From NCBI GenBank assembly GCA_038150465.1, contig JAYOTP010000004.1, forward strand, positions 43,769-107,768: 64,000 bases of DNA. Reading direction: 5' to 3'. Positions 9,254 to 17,629 of the stretch are shown here, one piece after another; position 1 is the first letter of the stretch; each line of letters starts with the position of its first letter. The translations under genes were made by a program, and so were the position numbers. Source of the stretch: RFXV01 sp038150465. Its GTDB lineage: Bacteria; Bacteroidota; Bacteroidia; Flavobacteriales; Schleiferiaceae. The notes beneath the pieces were generated by a model. It did not search any database. It had not been told where the DNA came from and worked only from the letters and a program-made list of their open reading frames with translations.

Positions 9254-9581
9254 TTGGATATTTAAGTATTTGCCCAACGGCTTTGGTGAGTTGTTTCCAG
9301 CTTTCTCCGAGTTCGTCCAAGACTTTTTCGCCTTTCTCAGACAATTCATAATACTTCCGTGGCGGTCCAGAACGGGATTCCTCCCATTTGTAGTGAAGAA
9401 GACCTGCATTCTTCAAGCGGGTCATCAGTGGATAGAGGGTGCCTTCCACCACGATCATTTGGTTCTTCTTGAGTTCCTCGATGATCTCGGATACGTAGGC
9501 TGGGCCTTCCTTTAAAAGAGCAAGGATGCACATTTCGAGCACTCCTTTCTTCATCTGAGCCTTGCTGTTGTCGATGTTCAT
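9246..9581 (-). CDS. PadR-family transcriptional regulator
   Basis: A 111-residue winged-helix protein: MKKGVLEMCILALL, YVSEIIEELKK, the wing EGTLYPLMTRLKNAGLL and WEESRSGPPRKYYELSEKG are diagnostic for PadR. These repressors bind short inverted repeats and often respond to small hydrophobic ligands or stress. The start at 9581 gives the family's usual N-terminus; the longer frame upstream reads through the promoter. It is the first gene of a two-gene operon with the PspC protein. A 7-7-7 inverted repeat covering the -33 element upstream is the probable autoregulatory operator. Confidence 0.93.
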   Translation of the reverse strand: MNIDNSKAQMKKGVLEMCILALLKEGPAYVSEIIEELKKNQMIVVEGTLYPLMTRLKNAGLLHYKWEESRSGPPRKYYELSEKGEKVLDELGESWKQLTKAVGQILKYPNE

Positions 9582-9617
9582 GCGAAAGCTTTGAAATGAG
9601 GACAGTGAATCATGAGG

Positions 9618-9658
9618 CAAACATATAATGAAAAATAGTACTATGCAATAAATAGTAC
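9618..9658 (-). promoter_or_regulatory. PadR-pspC promoter with overlapping inverted-repeat operator
   Basis: On the minus strand TATGTTTG (9618-9625) is a perfect TAnnTTTG -7 element, and TTG (9646-9648) sits 20 bases upstream as the -33 element. The perfect inverted repeat GTACTAT-N7-ATAGTAC (9638-9658) places the -33 TTG in the spacer between its half-sites. A bound dimer would cover the -33 element, the geometry expected for self-repression. Confidence 0.7.
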
Positions 9659-9694
9659 CTAACAATGAACTCACTGATAAACAAGTGTGTGGAA

Positions 9695-9726
9695 TTTGGT
9701 CAGATCAATAATTAATATTACCTTAA
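9695..9726 (+). promoter_or_regulatory. Candidate promoter of the small lipoprotein gene
   Basis: TTTG at 9695-9698 is followed after 20 bases by TACCTTAA (9719-9726), a partial match to TAnnTTTG, 25 bases before the ATG at 9752. The surrounding AT-rich stretch is unlike the flanking coding DNA. Confidence 0.4.
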
Positions 9727-9751
9727 CATTGAATTAATAAAACATTAACCC

Positions 9752-9925
9752 ATGAGAGTTTTGCTGATCGTCGTTGTTTTGGGCTTGGGTGCTTGTTCCA
9801 GTCAATCATCTTACGCGGGAGCGGAAGAGAGAAATATGGGGAGTGAATACCGCACATGTCTTCATTCGCCGGATTGCCATCTCGTAGGCATGCACGATCA
9901 TTGCCTGAGTGATAACTGGCAGTGA
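9752..9925 (+). CDS. Small Cys/His-rich lipoprotein, 57 residues
   Basis: A short gene between the PadR operon and a convergent hypothetical gene. The 57-residue product has a lipoprotein signal: MR, a hydrophobic run, and a lipobox LGAC with Cys15. A polar linker follows, then a tail with three cysteines and four histidines arranged roughly C-x-H-x4-C-H-x4-H-x-H-C. After processing about 43 residues remain, tethered to a membrane. The tail looks able to hold a metal or form a disulfide, but this is inference. The ATG is preceded by an AT-rich promoter-like region and the coding part is GC-rich like its neighbours, which supports a real gene. No family recognised. Confidence 0.6.
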   Translation: MRVLLIVVVLGLGACSSQSSYAGAEERNMGSEYRTCLHSPDCHLVGMHDHCLSDNWQ

Positions 9926-9956
9926 TCCATTAACTTACCTATTTATACTTGATGAT

Positions 9957-10457
9957 CTAGTTCGGTCGACCGGCGATGTAGAATCCATCCGCCAGTCTCC
10001 ATCCATTCGGGACGGGTATCAATTGAAAATAGAATCTTTCCGTCTGCTCGCTGAGTGCGCCCTGTAAAACCCAGGCCACCCATTGACTTCCGTCCTCTTC
10101 CTTGTACTCGATCACTTCCTGTAGCTCGATGTTTTCGTCATTTCGCCAGTTTTCGAGATGGGCGATCAGATCGATGCAGGCTTTTTTGAATTCTTCGGAT
10201 CGCGCAGCATAGTTTTCAAGTGCGGCATTTTTGAGGTGATCCCTTTTGGTGTCATTGGGTTCTATGTCGTCCACAAATTGCAGATACTCGCCAAGGCGGA
10301 TGTATTGCTTATGCAGATCGTCCTCGGATCGGCCGTGAAAATGGAAGAGCTCTTCAGCGAACACCTTCGCCTGTGCCTGGCACAGAACTGGGGCCAGCAG
10401 CAAAGAGATCAGGCAACAGACCTTCCGTATTTGGTACGCATATAGTCTCTTAGACAT
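9957..10457 (-). CDS. Exported protein of unknown function
   Basis: About 166 residues. The N-terminus reads as a signal peptide (hydrophobic CCLISLLLAPVLCQAQA after a basic start). The mature part is helical in its first half (EDDLHKQYIRLGEYL) and ends in strands (QWVAWVLQG, FYFQLIPVPNGWRLADGFYI), resembling small periplasmic proteins of the NTF2-like or DUF4019 kind, without a diagnostic motif. The chosen ATG at 10457 overlaps the upstream gene by 49 bases, so the pair is coupled; a longer start exists at 10475. Function unknown. Confidence 0.55.
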   Translation of the reverse strand: MSKRLYAYQIRKVCCLISLLLAPVLCQAQAKVFAEELFHFHGRSEDDLHKQYIRLGEYLQFVDDIEPNDTKRDHLKNAALENYAARSEEFKKACIDLIAHLENWRNDENIELQEVIEYKEEDGSQWVAWVLQGALSEQTERFYFQLIPVPNGWRLADGFYIAGRPN

Positions 10458-10726
10458 TGGATGTAGAGATGGCATTGGAATGCAGGTGTACGGGCAGTGT
10501 CGTATCGCCTGTGGTCGGGTTCGGTGAAATCCTCGTTGTCGAGTTCTGAAGAAATCCGAAGAACGAAGGATTCTCGCTCTCCTTGCTCATCGATCAAGGC
10601 CAGGAATCCACCGATCCAATACTGAAAGGAAAGCAGCCCGGCTTCCAGGCTTTTCCCCTTTTCGATCGATTCCAATTCACGGACCAGAAAATCATTTAAA
10701 CGAGCACTTTGTGTGGGGTCTTTCAT
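10409..10726 (-). CDS. Small cytoplasmic protein of unknown function
   Basis: A 105-residue protein without a signal peptide or membrane segment. It is rich in acidic residues (ELDNEDFTEPDHRRYD) and ends YMRTKYGRSVA. It precedes and overlaps the exported protein at 9957-10457. I see no family motif. The start at 10726 follows an AT-rich intergenic stretch of about 75 bases that should hold the promoter of the pair. Confidence 0.5.
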   Translation of the reverse strand: MKDPTQSARLNDFLVRELESIEKGKSLEAGLLSFQYWIGGFLALIDEQGERESFVLRISSELDNEDFTEPDHRRYDTARTPAFQCHLYIQCLRDYMRTKYGRSVA

Positions 10727-10812
10727 CTCTTAGGGGGTTGGATGAAGTGAAAAAGGTACTAAAAAAATTATACCTAAATAATTTTATATCAGTCAAGTAT
10801 GGTTTTTTGAAT

Positions 10813-10839
10813 AAAAAAAAGGCGCACATGGCGCCTTTT
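10813..10839 (-). terminator. Rho-independent terminator after the M49 peptidase gene
   Basis: On the minus strand a 9-bp stem (AAAAGGCGC / GCGCCTTTT) with a 5-base loop is followed by a run of eight T, 20 bases after the peptidase stop codon. Confidence 0.85.
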
Positions 10840-10859
10840 CGGTTTGAATGATCAGTAGA

Positions 10860-12908
10860 TCAATTCTCGTCTGGCAAGAACGAAAAGCGCTCTGAATAGT
10901 CCAGCATTTGCTCGGTGAAATCATCGGGGTAGGTGACCTCAATGTCAACGATCTGCCCATTCTCCTCGACGGGTACGAGAACAGGATTGATGAAGCCTGC
11001 ATATGGAGCTACATTGAGTTTTTCGCTCCGTTTCAGAACCTCTTCATGCAGTGCAGGGTCGACCTTGACGCCATAGCGCTCCACCAGGTCTTGTCCGGCT
11101 GCATAATCTCCCTCAGATTTGATCCGCTGGATCTCACGGAGCAGATCGCCGAAGATCACCCGAAGTGCGTCGTAATCCTGAACCACGAAGTAGGTTTTGT
11201 CCCCGATCTGCTTTTTCTCAATGACGCCTTGCTCTTTTCCCTGCTCATAGGCCCATGCAGCTACGAGTTGTCGGTTGCGCATATGGTCTTCTTCGAGCTC
11301 TTCTCCCATCTGAAGTCTGCGAAGCTGCACCATCATTCCGTTGCGGATGTAGGAGTCGTACTCGCATTTTCCAACCTCCAGGCTCTCCATCAATCCAAGA
11401 TCGATGAGCTTTTGGTCCATCAAAAAGTACAGGGCCACGAGATCTGCCCGGGCCTCTTCCAGAGTGGAGGAGTAGTTTTTCAGTGTTTCTTTCGGTGTTC
11501 CCACCCCGGGGTTGAGACGGCCTGAGGCGTGGCCTACGACCTCGTGAAGCGCGGTGTGGAGCTTTCCAGCAACATCTCCATGGGCCTTGGCTCGTTCCAC
11601 TTCAGCCGTGCTGAAGGCAAATTCTTCCAGGAAGCCGCCGCCGGAAGCTTTGTCGTATGCCCCTTCAATATTTCCAAGACTCACGGACTTACTTCCGTGT
11701 TCTGCGCGTATCCAGTTGGCATTGGGCAGATTCACTCCAATGGGCGTGGAAGGAGAAGCATCTCCAGATTCACCGGCCACATTCACTGTCTTGTAGCTGA
11801 CGCCCACGACATTGGGCTTTTTGTGTTCGTCCAGAATGCTGCTGTTGTCCTCGAACCACTGCACATTCTCGCTGACCACCTGCATGCGCGCAGAAGCATC
11901 AAAATCCTTGATCTGTACAATATTCTCGTAGGTTCCGCGCATGCCCATCGGATCGTTGTACACTTCTACAAAGCCGATAATGTAGTCGATATCTCCCTCT
12001 GTTGCCTTGGTCCACAGTACATTGTATTCGTCCCAGTCGCGCAGGTCTCCAGTGTTGAAGTACTCGACCAATTCGACCAATGCTGCCTTTTGGGCCTCAT
12101 TTTCTGCAACTTCTGAAGCCTTGCTCAACCAGTAGCAGACCTTCTCCAGTGCTGGGCCGTAGAGTCCGCCCACCCGATACACTTCTTCCTTCAGGCTTCC
12201 ATCCTCCGAACGAACCAGTTTTGAATTCAGGCCGTAGGAGACCGGACGAGGGTCTGTCTTGTCTATGCGTTCCCCGTAATAGGCATCCACTTCCTCTTCG
12301 CGCACATCAGGATCAAAAAAGTTGACCGCTGAATTCAGGCAGAGGTCGCCATTGGAATCCTTGGAAACTTTCTTGTTCTCCTGTTCGGGATCGAACATCA
12401 TATCGATGACCTCTGCTTCCAGTTCGTGGCCTGTTTCCTTAAGCATCTCTTCAAGAAAGGCGCGATCGAAGCCGGGCATGAATTTTTGATTGGAATAATG
12501 ATGGTGGATCCCGCTGCTGAACCAGACCCTTTTGGTGTATTCCATGAATGCAGCCCACTGTTCACTTTTTGTATCGCCTTTGTACTGTCGGACGATGTGT
12601 TCAAGGGCTCTGCGAATGCGCAGATTGTAGCGGTGGTTCTGATCATATGTGATGTCCCTGCCGCTCAGTCCGGCCTGCGTCAGGTAAAAGACCAGTTTCT
12701 TTTGATCCGTGCTGAGTTGATCGAAACCGGGCACCTGATACCTCAGTATGCGCAGATCGGCGAATTGCTCGGTCTGCCATTTGAATTCTTCTGCTGCCGA
12801 GGCTTGGTTTTCTTCGGCTGGATCTGCTGCCGGGCTGCCACACGAATGCAGCAATAGGATTCCTGAAGTAAGGGCCATGGTAAAAAGGCGTTTGGTCGTA
12901 GTGGTCAT
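10860..12908 (-). CDS. M49 (dipeptidyl peptidase III) family metallopeptidase lipoprotein
   Basis: A 682-residue protein with a lipoprotein signal (lipobox LHSC near residue 23) and a zinc peptidase domain. The zinc site is HEVVGH within LHEVVGHASGRL, the M49 hexapeptide-type motif, with the third ligand in EEARADLVALYF. DPP III enzymes release dipeptides from the N-terminus of short peptides; here the enzyme would sit lipid-anchored in the envelope. The start at 12908 begins the lipoprotein signal; the upstream extension to 12965 runs through a promoter-like sequence. It is transcribed alone and has its own terminator. Confidence 0.88.
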   Translation of the reverse strand: MTTTTKRLFTMALTSGILLLHSCGSPAADPAEENQASAAEEFKWQTEQFADLRILRYQVPGFDQLSTDQKKLVFYLTQAGLSGRDITYDQNHRYNLRIRRALEHIVRQYKGDTKSEQWAAFMEYTKRVWFSSGIHHHYSNQKFMPGFDRAFLEEMLKETGHELEAEVIDMMFDPEQENKKVSKDSNGDLCLNSAVNFFDPDVREEEVDAYYGERIDKTDPRPVSYGLNSKLVRSEDGSLKEEVYRVGGLYGPALEKVCYWLSKASEVAENEAQKAALVELVEYFNTGDLRDWDEYNVLWTKATEGDIDYIIGFVEVYNDPMGMRGTYENIVQIKDFDASARMQVVSENVQWFEDNSSILDEHKKPNVVGVSYKTVNVAGESGDASPSTPIGVNLPNANWIRAEHGSKSVSLGNIEGAYDKASGGGFLEEFAFSTAEVERAKAHGDVAGKLHTALHEVVGHASGRLNPGVGTPKETLKNYSSTLEEARADLVALYFLMDQKLIDLGLMESLEVGKCEYDSYIRNGMMVQLRRLQMGEELEEDHMRNRQLVAAWAYEQGKEQGVIEKKQIGDKTYFVVQDYDALRVIFGDLLREIQRIKSEGDYAAGQDLVERYGVKVDPALHEEVLKRSEKLNVAPYAGFINPVLVPVEENGQIVDIEVTYPDDFTEQMLDYSERFSFLPDEN

Positions 12909-12927
12909 GGGGATCTTTGATTTGCGG

Positions 12928-12935
12928 CTAAAATA
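12928..12935 (-). promoter_or_regulatory. Candidate -7 element for the M49 peptidase
   Basis: On the minus strand TATTTTAG matches seven of eight positions of an idealised TAnnTTTG and lies 19 bases before the ATG at 12908. No well-spaced -33 element. The rest of the 223-base divergent gap up to ftsK shows no gene or strong hairpin. Confidence 0.25.
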
Positions 12936-13107
12936 AAGACTTGAGCAAGGAGATTTGATGCCCAACGAAATTCGAGTTGAAATCCCTCCCGTACGGAGCA
13001 GCAGAGGGTTCGCAGATCGATAAAGATCTCAACGGATATATGGAGCAGGCGCCTTTTTCCGTTAAAAACAATTGGTAGAGAAGGGTGGAAGCCGCTTTTC
13101 AGGCACG

Positions 13108-13115
13108 TATTTTTG
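13108..13115 (+). promoter_or_regulatory. Candidate -7 element for the ftsK operon
   Basis: TATTTTTG is a perfect TAnnTTTG match 16 bases before the TTG start at 13132. The nearest upstream TTG (13072) is too far for a normal -33 element. Confidence 0.35.
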
Positions 13116-13131
13116 AGTTTTACGCAGTTCA

Positions 13132-15546
13132 TTGGCCAAAAAGAAAACACGCAGCAAAAACCGAAGCATCCGTTTATCGGAGCTGAAGAAATGGGCTGAA
13201 GACCAGACAGTTCGTTTGGCCATTGGTCTGTTCCTTTGTTTTGCCGGGCTCTTTTTGGCCGGAGCATTCCTTTCTTATCTCTATCACTGGCGCACAGACC
13301 TCAGTGAATTGAGCGGCTCCTTCTCAGAATTGCTCGATCCCGAACACGAAGTGATCAATCTCTTTGGAAAGTTGGGAGCAGCTGTGGCACATACCCTCAT
13401 CTACAGAGGATTCGGCCTGGCCTCTTTTTGTGCCGTCTATCTCCTTATTCGCCTGGGCAGCTGGGCGGTCCTGGATCGCCGGGCGCACTTGGGTCGGGAC
13501 ATACGTTACGCACTCTACGCCTTGGGATGGGGAGCTGTTGCCTTGTCCGGATTCAGCATTTCCGGTTTTCTGCCCTTGGGCGGTATGGGCGGAAGGAATG
13601 CCTACTTGTTCCTCACCGTTCAACTCGGTCCGGTGGGGGTTCACTTCTTGATCTATGGACTGCTCGTGGTCTTCCTGACGCTTCATTTTCGCTGGACGCT
13701 TCCCAAGTTGCGCATTGCTCTGGATGCACTGCTGAGTAAGATCCGAAAAGCACCCAAAGAGACAGAGGAGAATGGCGAAGCGGAAGGCAACGATACCCAA
13801 GAAGAGGATGTGGTCGTGGAATGGGAGGAGACAGAAGAGAAAAATGAAGAAACCGAAGAAGCTACCGGATCCAATATTTCTGTTGAAGTGGAGGAGCCGG
13901 AACAAGAGTCCGAAGTTGTTGAGCCCTCTGCAAAAGAGGAAGAGGCAGACGCAGACGATGATCTGGTCATCGAGATAGAAGAGACCCAGCAGGAGGAGGA
14001 GCTCGATGTACGTGCACACAAAAAGCTGATCAAAGAAGTCGGATACTACGACCCCAAACTCGACTTAGGGAGCTTCAAAATGCCCGGACTCGATCTGATG
14101 AAGGATTATGGCAATTCCAACATCACCATCGATCAGGACGAGCTCGACAGCAACAAGAAACGCATAGTGGATACCCTGGCGCACTACAAGATCGCCATCG
14201 ACAAGATCAAGGCGACGATCGGGCCCACAGTTACCCTGTACGAGATCATCCCTGCACCCGGGGTCCGCATCTCGAAGATCAAAAATCTCGAAGACGATAT
14301 TGCTCTGAGCCTGAGTGCAGAGGGCATACGCATCATTGCGCCCATACCCGGGCGCGGTACCATCGGTATCGAGGTGCCCAACGCCAAGCCCAAAATGGTG
14401 GCCATGCGGACGGTGTTGGCCTCCGAAAAGTTCACCAAATCCGATCATGCACTTCCGATCGTCATTGGGAAAACCATTTCCAATGAGACCTATGTCACGG
14501 ACCTGGCCAAAATGCCCCACCTGTTGATGGCGGGTGCGACCGGACAGGGAAAGTCCGTGGGTTTGAATGTGATCCTCACTTCATTGCTCTACCGAAAGCA
14601 CCCTTCGGAAGTGAAATTTGTTCTTGTCGACCCCAAAAAAGTGGAACTCACGCTTTTCAATGTGATCGAAAGACACTATTTGGCGGAGATGCCGGGCAAT
14701 GGAGAGGCCATTATCACCGATACGACAAAGGTGATCCACACCCTGAATTCGCTGTGCATTGAGATGGATCAGCGCTATGAGCTTTTGAAGAACGCCATGG
14801 TGCGCAACATCAAGGAGTACAACACCAAATTCAAGGAGCGCAAACTGAATCCGGAGGAAGGACATCGCTATCTGCCCTATATCGTTCTGGTTGTGGACGA
14901 GTTTGCGGACCTGATCATGACCGCCGGCAAGGAAGTGGAGACGCCGATCGCCCGTTTGGCTCAACTGGCCCGGGCCATTGGGATCCACCTGATCATTGCC
15001 ACTCAGCGGCCTTCAGTGAATGTCATCACCGGCATCATCAAAGCCAATTTCCCTGCGCGCATCGCCTTTCGCGTGACTTCCAAGATCGATTCCCGGACCA
15101 TTATGGACGCGGGTGGGGCCGAACGGCTGATCGGAAAGGGAGATATGCTCATCAGCCTTGGAAACGAAGCCATCAGGCTTCAGTGCGCATTTGTGGATAC
15201 ACCGGAGATCGAGAAACTGGTCGAATACATCGGCGCCCAGAGAGGATATCCGACTGCTTATCAGCTCCCGGAGTACGAGGCCGAAGAATCCAGTGGCGCT
15301 TCCGACATCGACCCAGCAGACCGCGATGCCATGTTCGAGGAAGCTGCACGACTCATCGTCATTCATCAACAGGGTTCCGCTTCGCTTTTGCAGCGAAAAC
15401 TGAAATTGGGCTACAACCGTGCGGGCCGTATCATCGATCAGTTGGAGGCAGCCGGCATCATTGGGCCGTTCGAGGGAAGCAAGGCACGGCAGGTGCTCGT
15501 TCCGGACGAGTTGTCCTTGGAACAGATATTGAAACCAGACGCATAA
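13132..15546 (+). CDS. ftsK: DNA translocase FtsK/SpoIIIE
   Basis: An 804-residue protein. The basic N-terminus is followed by four or five membrane helices (to about residue 195), a very acidic Glu/Asp-rich linker (about 205-290), then the FtsK motor: Walker A GATGQGKS near residue 470, FVLVDPKKVELTLF near 495 and Walker B VLVVDEFADLIM near 583. The C-terminal gamma winged-helix (QRKLKLGYNRAGRI) covers about 745-800 and would read polar DNA sequences. It pumps chromosomal DNA through the closing septum and activates dimer resolution. The start is TTG; no ATG is available before the basic segment. It heads an operon with lolA, lptF and others. Confidence 0.95.
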   Translation: MAKKKTRSKNRSIRLSELKKWAEDQTVRLAIGLFLCFAGLFLAGAFLSYLYHWRTDLSELSGSFSELLDPEHEVINLFGKLGAAVAHTLIYRGFGLASFCAVYLLIRLGSWAVLDRRAHLGRDIRYALYALGWGAVALSGFSISGFLPLGGMGGRNAYLFLTVQLGPVGVHFLIYGLLVVFLTLHFRWTLPKLRIALDALLSKIRKAPKETEENGEAEGNDTQEEDVVVEWEETEEKNEETEEATGSNISVEVEEPEQESEVVEPSAKEEEADADDDLVIEIEETQQEEELDVRAHKKLIKEVGYYDPKLDLGSFKMPGLDLMKDYGNSNITIDQDELDSNKKRIVDTLAHYKIAIDKIKATIGPTVTLYEIIPAPGVRISKIKNLEDDIALSLSAEGIRIIAPIPGRGTIGIEVPNAKPKMVAMRTVLASEKFTKSDHALPIVIGKTISNETYVTDLAKMPHLLMAGATGQGKSVGLNVILTSLLYRKHPSEVKFVLVDPKKVELTLFNVIERHYLAEMPGNGEAIITDTTKVIHTLNSLCIEMDQRYELLKNAMVRNIKEYNTKFKERKLNPEEGHRYLPYIVLVVDEFADLIMTAGKEVETPIARLAQLARAIGIHLIIATQRPSVNVITGIIKANFPARIAFRVTSKIDSRTIMDAGGAERLIGKGDMLISLGNEAIRLQCAFVDTPEIEKLVEYIGAQRGYPTAYQLPEYEAEESSGASDIDPADRDAMFEEAARLIVIHQQGSASLLQRKLKLGYNRAGRIIDQLEAAGIIGPFEGSKARQVLVPDELSLEQILKPDA

Positions 15547-15554
15547 ACGAATTC

Positions 15555-16199
15555 ATGGCCCGCGTCCTGTTTTTCCTTTCCACCCTTTTTTATCTCTCTG
15601 CTGCTGCACAAAGCAGCCACGAGCAGGCACGTGCCTTACTCGATGAATGCAGACAAGGGATCAGATCCCTTCCTCAATTGGAAATGCATTTCACATGGTC
15701 TGTCTGGAAGGCGGAGGCGCTGGAGGCATCCAATACTTCCGAGGGGGTCCTTCAAATAGCGGCAGATCGCTACCGATGGAAACTGCAGGACATCGAACAG
15801 ATCTGCGATGGAGAACGCGTCTTCACCATTCTTCATGAGGATGAGGAAGTCCAGATCCACGAGATAGATGCTTCCAATGGCGATAAGGGAAGTCATCCGC
15901 TGAAGATCCTCGATTCCTATGACAAAGGCTATTCTTTTCGCCTCGGAGGGCGGGAAGATGCAGATGGCGGGAAAGTGCAGTTCGTTGTTCTTACTCCGCA
16001 TGCATCGGAGGTCCTCAGAAGGGTGGTCATTGGGATCCGTCTTCCTGACAAACAGCTTCATTCAGTTGAACAGTGGATGCGTTCGGGCGAGCGCATGAAG
16101 ACGGAAGTCGACAGGTATGATGCCAGCACACCTCTTGATGCATCCGTACTGGAATTCTCTGCTGAACGCTTCCCCGATTACTACATACCAAGGGATTGA
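15555..16199 (+). CDS. LolA-like outer-membrane lipoprotein carrier protein
   Basis: A 214-residue exported protein with a signal peptide (about 19 residues, ending SAAAQ), then the half-barrel pattern of LolA-type proteins (EMHFTWSVW, GVLQIAADRYRWKLQD, FTILHEDEEVQIHEID). The LolA role is to carry lipoproteins from the inner to the outer membrane. Sequence identity to enterobacterial LolA is low, so the call rests on fold pattern, size and position between ftsK and lptF, a common flavobacterial order. The ATG at 15555 is eight bases after ftsK; the long frame upstream is ftsK read in another frame. Confidence 0.7.
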   Translation: MARVLFFLSTLFYLSAAAQSSHEQARALLDECRQGIRSLPQLEMHFTWSVWKAEALEASNTSEGVLQIAADRYRWKLQDIEQICDGERVFTILHEDEEVQIHEIDASNGDKGSHPLKILDSYDKGYSFRLGGREDADGGKVQFVVLTPHASEVLRRVVIGIRLPDKQLHSVEQWMRSGERMKTEVDRYDASTPLDASVLEFSAERFPDYYIPRD

Positions 16200-17629
16200 G
16201 CGTCCTGCACCGATATATCATCCGTTCATTCATCGGTCCTTTTTGTGCGACCTTTTTGGTGATGATCTTCTTCTTGCTCATGCAGTTCCTGTGGAAATAC
16301 ATAGACGATCTGGTGGGCAAAGGAGTGGAGTGGTATTACCTGATCGAGCTGCTCTTCTATACATCCGCCAGCCTGGTGCCTTTGGCACTTCCCATTTCAG
16401 TGCTGCTGTCCAGCCTGATGACCTTTGGCAATCTCGGTGAGCACAATGAGCTGGCCGCCCTGAAGTCTTCCGGAGTGGGTTTGGTGCGGGTCATGCGTCC
16501 GCTGATCTTTCTGATGCTCTTCATCTGCGGCTCGGCCTTCCTCTTTTCGAACTATGTGATGCCTGTGGCCAATCTCAAGGGCGAGACCTTGCTGCGTAAT
16601 ATCTCCACCAAAAAGCCGGCCCTGAACATTCGGGCAGGTGTTTTTTATGGAGGGATCGAGGGCTTCAGCATCAAGATCGGAGAGAAGTATGGTCCGGATC
16701 GCAAGCTGTTGCGAGAGGTCTACATCTACGACCACACCTCGGTGGAGGGCAAGCGAAAAGTAATAGCTGCCAAGCGTGGGGCCATGGATCTGACGCCTGA
16801 CGAGCGCTTTCTGCTGATCGATCTTGAAGAAGGCACTTCCTATGAAGAGGTGATCCCAGGCAACCGAAAAGACCGCATCCGACATCCCTTCATTCGCTCC
16901 TCATTCGATCGGGCGCGCATACGATTCGATCTTTCTTCTTTCCAGTCAGGCGATCTGCGTCAGGTGCGCCAAAAGAGTTTTCAGATGCTCAATATCGATC
17001 AGTTGACCGTGGCATCGGATTCCTTGGGTGTGATCCTGACCGAGCGGAAGGAATCTGTGGACCGGAGCTTTCGTTCCAAATACGGTTTTGAATCCACCGT
17101 CGATCTCGAGGGCGACCGCATAGAGGAAGAAGAAGTCGTGATCGCTCATCTCTCGCCAGCAATGAAGCACCGCGCCTTGGAACATGCTCTTCGGTTGGCC
17201 AAGACCCAAAGGGCCTATCTGGACCAGCTGTCGGAGGAATTCCATTGGCGCAACAAAGTGATCGCTCGTTATCGGGTAGAATGGCACAAGAAGTTTTCGC
17301 TTTCTTTCGCGGTACTCGTCCTCTTTTTCATTGGCGCGCCCTTGGGAGCGATCATACGAAAAGGCGGCATTGGCCTTCCAGTGGTGGTTTCCGTTTGCAT
17401 TTTCATCGTTTACCACACCATGTCTTTCTCTATGGAGAAAATGGGTAGGGAATTGGTCTGGACTCCGGCTCAGTCCATGTGGACCGCCAGTTTCATTCTT
17501 TTGCCCATCGGTATCTTTCTCACGTACAAGGCAGCCACAGACTCTGCACTGCTGAATATGGAAGCCTATCTTAAACCACTGGAAAATCTGAAAGAATGGC
17601 TCGCCAGAAGGGGAAAGAAGAGCGACTGA
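16196..17629 (+). CDS. LptF/LptG-family lipopolysaccharide export permease
   Basis: A 477-residue YjgP/YjgQ protein: three N-terminal membrane helices (HRYIIRSFIGPFCATFL at the start, then segments to about residue 120), a periplasmic beta-jellyroll domain (about 130-350) and three C-terminal helices (FAVLVLFFIGAPLGAIIRKGG). It is the membrane part of the Lpt ABC exporter that lifts LPS from the inner membrane. The start is TTG within TTGA, sharing bases with the lolA stop. The single long form between lolA and ribB is usual in Flavobacteriia; LptF versus LptG cannot be separated here. Confidence 0.9.
   Translation: MSVLHRYIIRSFIGPFCATFLVMIFFLLMQFLWKYIDDLVGKGVEWYYLIELLFYTSASLVPLALPISVLLSSLMTFGNLGEHNELAALKSSGVGLVRVMRPLIFLMLFICGSAFLFSNYVMPVANLKGETLLRNISTKKPALNIRAGVFYGGIEGFSIKIGEKYGPDRKLLREVYIYDHTSVEGKRKVIAAKRGAMDLTPDERFLLIDLEEGTSYEEVIPGNRKDRIRHPFIRSSFDRARIRFDLSSFQSGDLRQVRQKSFQMLNIDQLTVASDSLGVILTERKESVDRSFRSKYGFESTVDLEGDRIEEEEVVIAHLSPAMKHRALEHALRLAKTQRAYLDQLSEEFHWRNKVIARYRVEWHKKFSLSFAVLVLFFIGAPLGAIIRKGGIGLPVVVSVCIFIVYHTMSFSMEKMGRELVWTPAQSMWTASFILLPIGIFLTYKAATDSALLNMEAYLKPLENLKEWLARRGKKSD

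Noticed and set aside
10755..10774. GGTA...TACC inverted repeat upstream of the unknown gene pair, resembling the PadR operator
   Set aside because: Only the outer GGTA/TACC and part of the half-site agree; spacing differs from the 7-7-7 site. Could be a second operator but support is weak.
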